Below, in pieces: positions 61,507-64,000 of a stretch of DNA of 64,000 nt. How positions within the stretch are numbered: position 1 is the first letter of the stretch; each line of letters starts with the position of its first letter. Made by a program: the position numbers and the translations under genes. The stretch is from NCBI GenBank assembly GCA_048013815.1, contig CM106586.1, forward strand, positions 18,414,001 through 18,478,000, given 5' to 3'. The notes under the pieces are model-generated. The model saw nothing but the letters and a program-made list of their open reading frames with translations, was not told where the DNA came from and did not search any database. The DNA is from Setoptus koraiensis (taxonomy: Eukaryota > Arthropoda).

Positions 61507-61754
61507 TGACACTCCACTGACACTCAGCTGACTGTCAGCTGGCAGTCAGCTGGCAGAGGAGCCAGCTGTGGGCTCATGTGTGCTTATTGCGGCATCGTCA
61601 AATCAATTGTCACTGTCCCATTGTATTGATTGCGCAACCGATACACACCGCCGTCCATACTGTGCGCTGTCGGTGCGCATTGTTGATGTGCATCGTTGTG
61701 GTGAGTGGTTGCTGTTTGACTGGTGGCCGTCGATTGACTCTCACCTGTGCTCAC

Positions 61755-61755
<1 letters not shown>

Positions 61756-61798
<43 letters not shown>
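61756..61798. repeat. TG dinucleotide run
   Basis: About 21 uninterrupted gt units, the longest dinucleotide run in the window. Confidence 0.96.
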
Positions 61799-61800
<2 letters not shown>

Positions 61801-63080
61801 ATGAGAGAGACAAACAATAATTGTTTGCGAGTGCCGGCGATTCCAGTCTGATTGGCTCTCGACTGCAGCGCCAGCTGCGGCCGGTGCGAAGCCGGCGAGC
61901 GGAATCGCCGAGAAGCGTCGTCGGCGGGAATTATCGAGACGAGTCGTCGACGGGAATTATCGAGAAGAGTCGTCGAGCAGAAGCCGGCGAGCAGAAGCCG
62001 GCGAGCAGAAGCCGGCGGGCGCGAGAGAGCGGAAAGCGAAGAAGCTTCCTCGTCGCGGCGACGCTCGCCGCATCGATACTCGTTGCGTCAGCGCCATTGT
62101 GGCCGGCTGCTCGTCCCGTCAGCCGCACCGTCATGGCCGTCACACAAGCGGCCATAAGTCACCGGCCGGCCGGCCGGCCACTTGTTATGAGCCATACACA
62201 CAGTTTACAGTTACACAGGTAGCTCAGGTAACGGTGATCAGCGATCGCCGGTGAGTGATCGATGCGACCACATTATTATTGGAACACACACTTATTATAA
62301 CAGTGTGTCAGAAGTGCACAATCGAAAGCGCCGCCGCTAAGTAGCGCTAAGCCAAAGCTGGCCAGCCAATAAATCACCTGTTGCTACCTGCGAGTGGCAG
62401 TCGGTAGGTCGCTATTTGCAACTACCTGTGAGCCCGGCAACGGGCAACGGTTTGTGTGCTAACGCTTGTGTGTTTATCCGTTTATCCGTCCGCTCATTCC
62501 GTTTACTTTTACCTACGCTTTTACCTGTGCGACTGTGTCGTCGTTGTTGTTGGCAAGGCGTCAAAAATATTCATCATTGGCATCGTTCGTTGATCCCATC
62601 GCATCGCATCCCATTTCGACCGTCCCTTCGAACGAGACAAATGTGAATGGATTCCGTTCACTTGCACCTTCCACTGGCAGCTCGCTACTTCCACTTGCAC
62701 CTTCCACTTGCAGCTCGCAGCTCGCACCTTGCACCTTGCAGCATGCACCAAGTCGGCGAGGGCAATAACGGCGGTTGCAGTTGTAGTCACAGCTACGTCC
62801 AGTTGCTCTCATCAGACAGTCCCTCTCAAACAGACCGGTCAACACAATCAGCTGGCCGACCACCCTGCCAGCCGGCAATTGAGCGACAGTTGCTCTTACG
62901 TAACGCTGTGTGTGTGTGTGTGCTCTTACGCAACTCGGTGTGGTCAAGCGGCCCATTGACACGTCTCAATGGCGGCCAGTGCATGTGCGATATGCGATGT
63001 GTGGCGTGTGCGATATGCGCCGCACGGCACGGCTCGGCGGCTGGCTGCCGGCCAACTATTACATAATATATATTTTATTG

Positions 63081-63125
63081 TTGTTGCTGCATGTTGCTGC
63101 ATGTTGCTGCATGCTGCTGCATGTT
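63081..63125. repeat. 10-bp tandem repeat, 4 copies
   Basis: Unit ttgctgcatg. Confidence 0.93.
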
Positions 63126-63238
63126 GGGCCGGCCGGCCAGTGGCCGGCACCACTGTTGCGGCGCAATGTTGCTGTTAGGCAATAACGGTGCCATTACGCA
63201 ACAACGGTGCATGTGCAGCCTATGTGTGCAGTGTGTGT

Positions 63239-63376
63239 GGTTGTTGTTGTTGGCGTCGTTGCCGCTGTTGTTGTTGTTGTTGGCGCTGTTGTTGCGGTTG
63301 TTGTTGTTGCTGTTGTTGTTGTTGCTGTTGTTGCGGTTGTTGTTGTTGCTGTTGTTGTTGTTGCTGTTGTTGGCGT
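63239..63376. repeat. GTTGTTGCT/GTTGCGGTT microsatellite
   Basis: About 135 bp of gtt/gct/gcg triplets with a duplicated higher-order block. Confidence 0.93.
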
Positions 63377-64000
63377 CGAGTTGGCGTGCATTTGCGGCGT
63401 GATTTGCATGCCATTGCGGCCCAATCGCAGCCAGTGACAGTCGCCTGACAGTGGCCACATCACGCCACTGATGGCAGCCGTGATTTGGGTTGCTGACGCA
63501 CAGTTGCGCAACTGTGTGATGAGTTGTGTGAAAGCGACCGGCCGGCCGGCCACAGACCGAGCCGGCGAGCACGAATCGGCCAGCAAGTCACACAATTGAA
63601 AGCGCTCACCTGTTCAATCACCTGGCCAGCGCCGTTCAACAAGCAACAGGTACGGTCACCTGTTGTTGTGTCACTGTTGACTCAACAGTCTAACGGTTGC
63701 TCGTTTCTCGTCGTTAACTGTGCCACTTTGGCTCGCCTGTCGACACTGTCTAATAATAGCTCTGTCTTGCATCTTGCATCGTGTGTCCTCTGTCTCTGTT
63801 CGCCAGTCTCTGTTCGCAAGTGTCGTCCGAGCGCCTGTGAGAGCTCAATCAACTGTCACTCACCTCGCCCGCCGCCGGCCGAATCAATGAACTGGCGCGA
63901 TATATGCCCATTCACAGGTTGTTGTCTCCTGTTTTGCGGCTGTCGTCTCATCCCGACCAACGGCACATGCACTGTCGCCGCTCGCCTCGCCTCGGCGACT

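Larger units (their letters stand above)
52546..64000. other. Block downstream of the RhoGAP exons; probably intron then unknown
   Basis: The RhoGAP gene must continue from the donor at 52546, so at least the first part is intron. I found no exon matching the rest of the domain. It holds arrays at 53321-53405, 54231-54291, 54332-54474, 55401-55514, 56027-56076, 56778-56848, 57043-57100, 60410-60460 and 63081-63125, TG runs at 56917-56938 and 61756-61798, and inverted repeats at 54774-54805, 58280-58314, 59618-59658, 60975-60998 and 61450-61506. GGCCGGCC-rich patches are at 57554-57585, 62161-62180 and 63538-63552. Confidence 0.45.

Overview
The window looks like a piece of an animal nuclear genome. 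Both recognisable genes are split by short GT-AG introns (141 and 207 bp), carry CAG/CAA-coded glutamine tracts of the 'opa' kind, and belong to animal families. An arthropod or another ecdysozoan fits best, but this is an inference from gene style; two partial loci cannot place the species. Base composition looks near 50% GC by eye. I see no tRNA, rRNA or CRISPR array, no reverse-transcriptase or transposase reading frame, and no bacterial operon layout.

Layout. (1) 1-6033: non-coding, with about ten private tandem repeats and several inverted repeats. (2) 6034-6921: a complete two-exon gene on the + strand for a secreted midkine/pleiotrophin (Miple-like) protein with two heparin-binding domains and a basic, Gln-rich tail. 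A possible poly(A) signal lies at 7240. (3) 6922-51474: about 44.5 kb without a firm gene. It holds many unrelated minisatellites, CAG/CAA and GTT microsatellites, perfect inverted repeats and a few weak candidate exons. (4) 51475-52545: the first two coding exons found for a RhoGAP-domain protein on the + strand, resembling ARHGAP20. The arginine finger is in exon 2, and the RhoGAP domain is cut off after about 74 residues. I could not find the next exon, so the gene should continue inside a long intron or past the window edge. (5) 52546-64000: non-coding as far as I can tell, again full of private tandem repeats and dyad-symmetric DNA.

The most striking signal is in the non-coding DNA. At the long scale there are more than a dozen perfect inverted repeats with 13-28 bp arms and 0-25 bp spacers, each with its own sequence. 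They include a flawless 56-bp palindrome at 14186 and a 32-bp one at 54774. At the short scale the degenerate octamer TTRCGYAA, the core of C/EBP and PAR-bZIP sites, occurs about 55 times by hand count where about 4 are expected. The two genes are not functionally linked in any way I can see: one is a secreted heparin-binding growth factor, the other an intracellular regulator of Rho-family GTPases.
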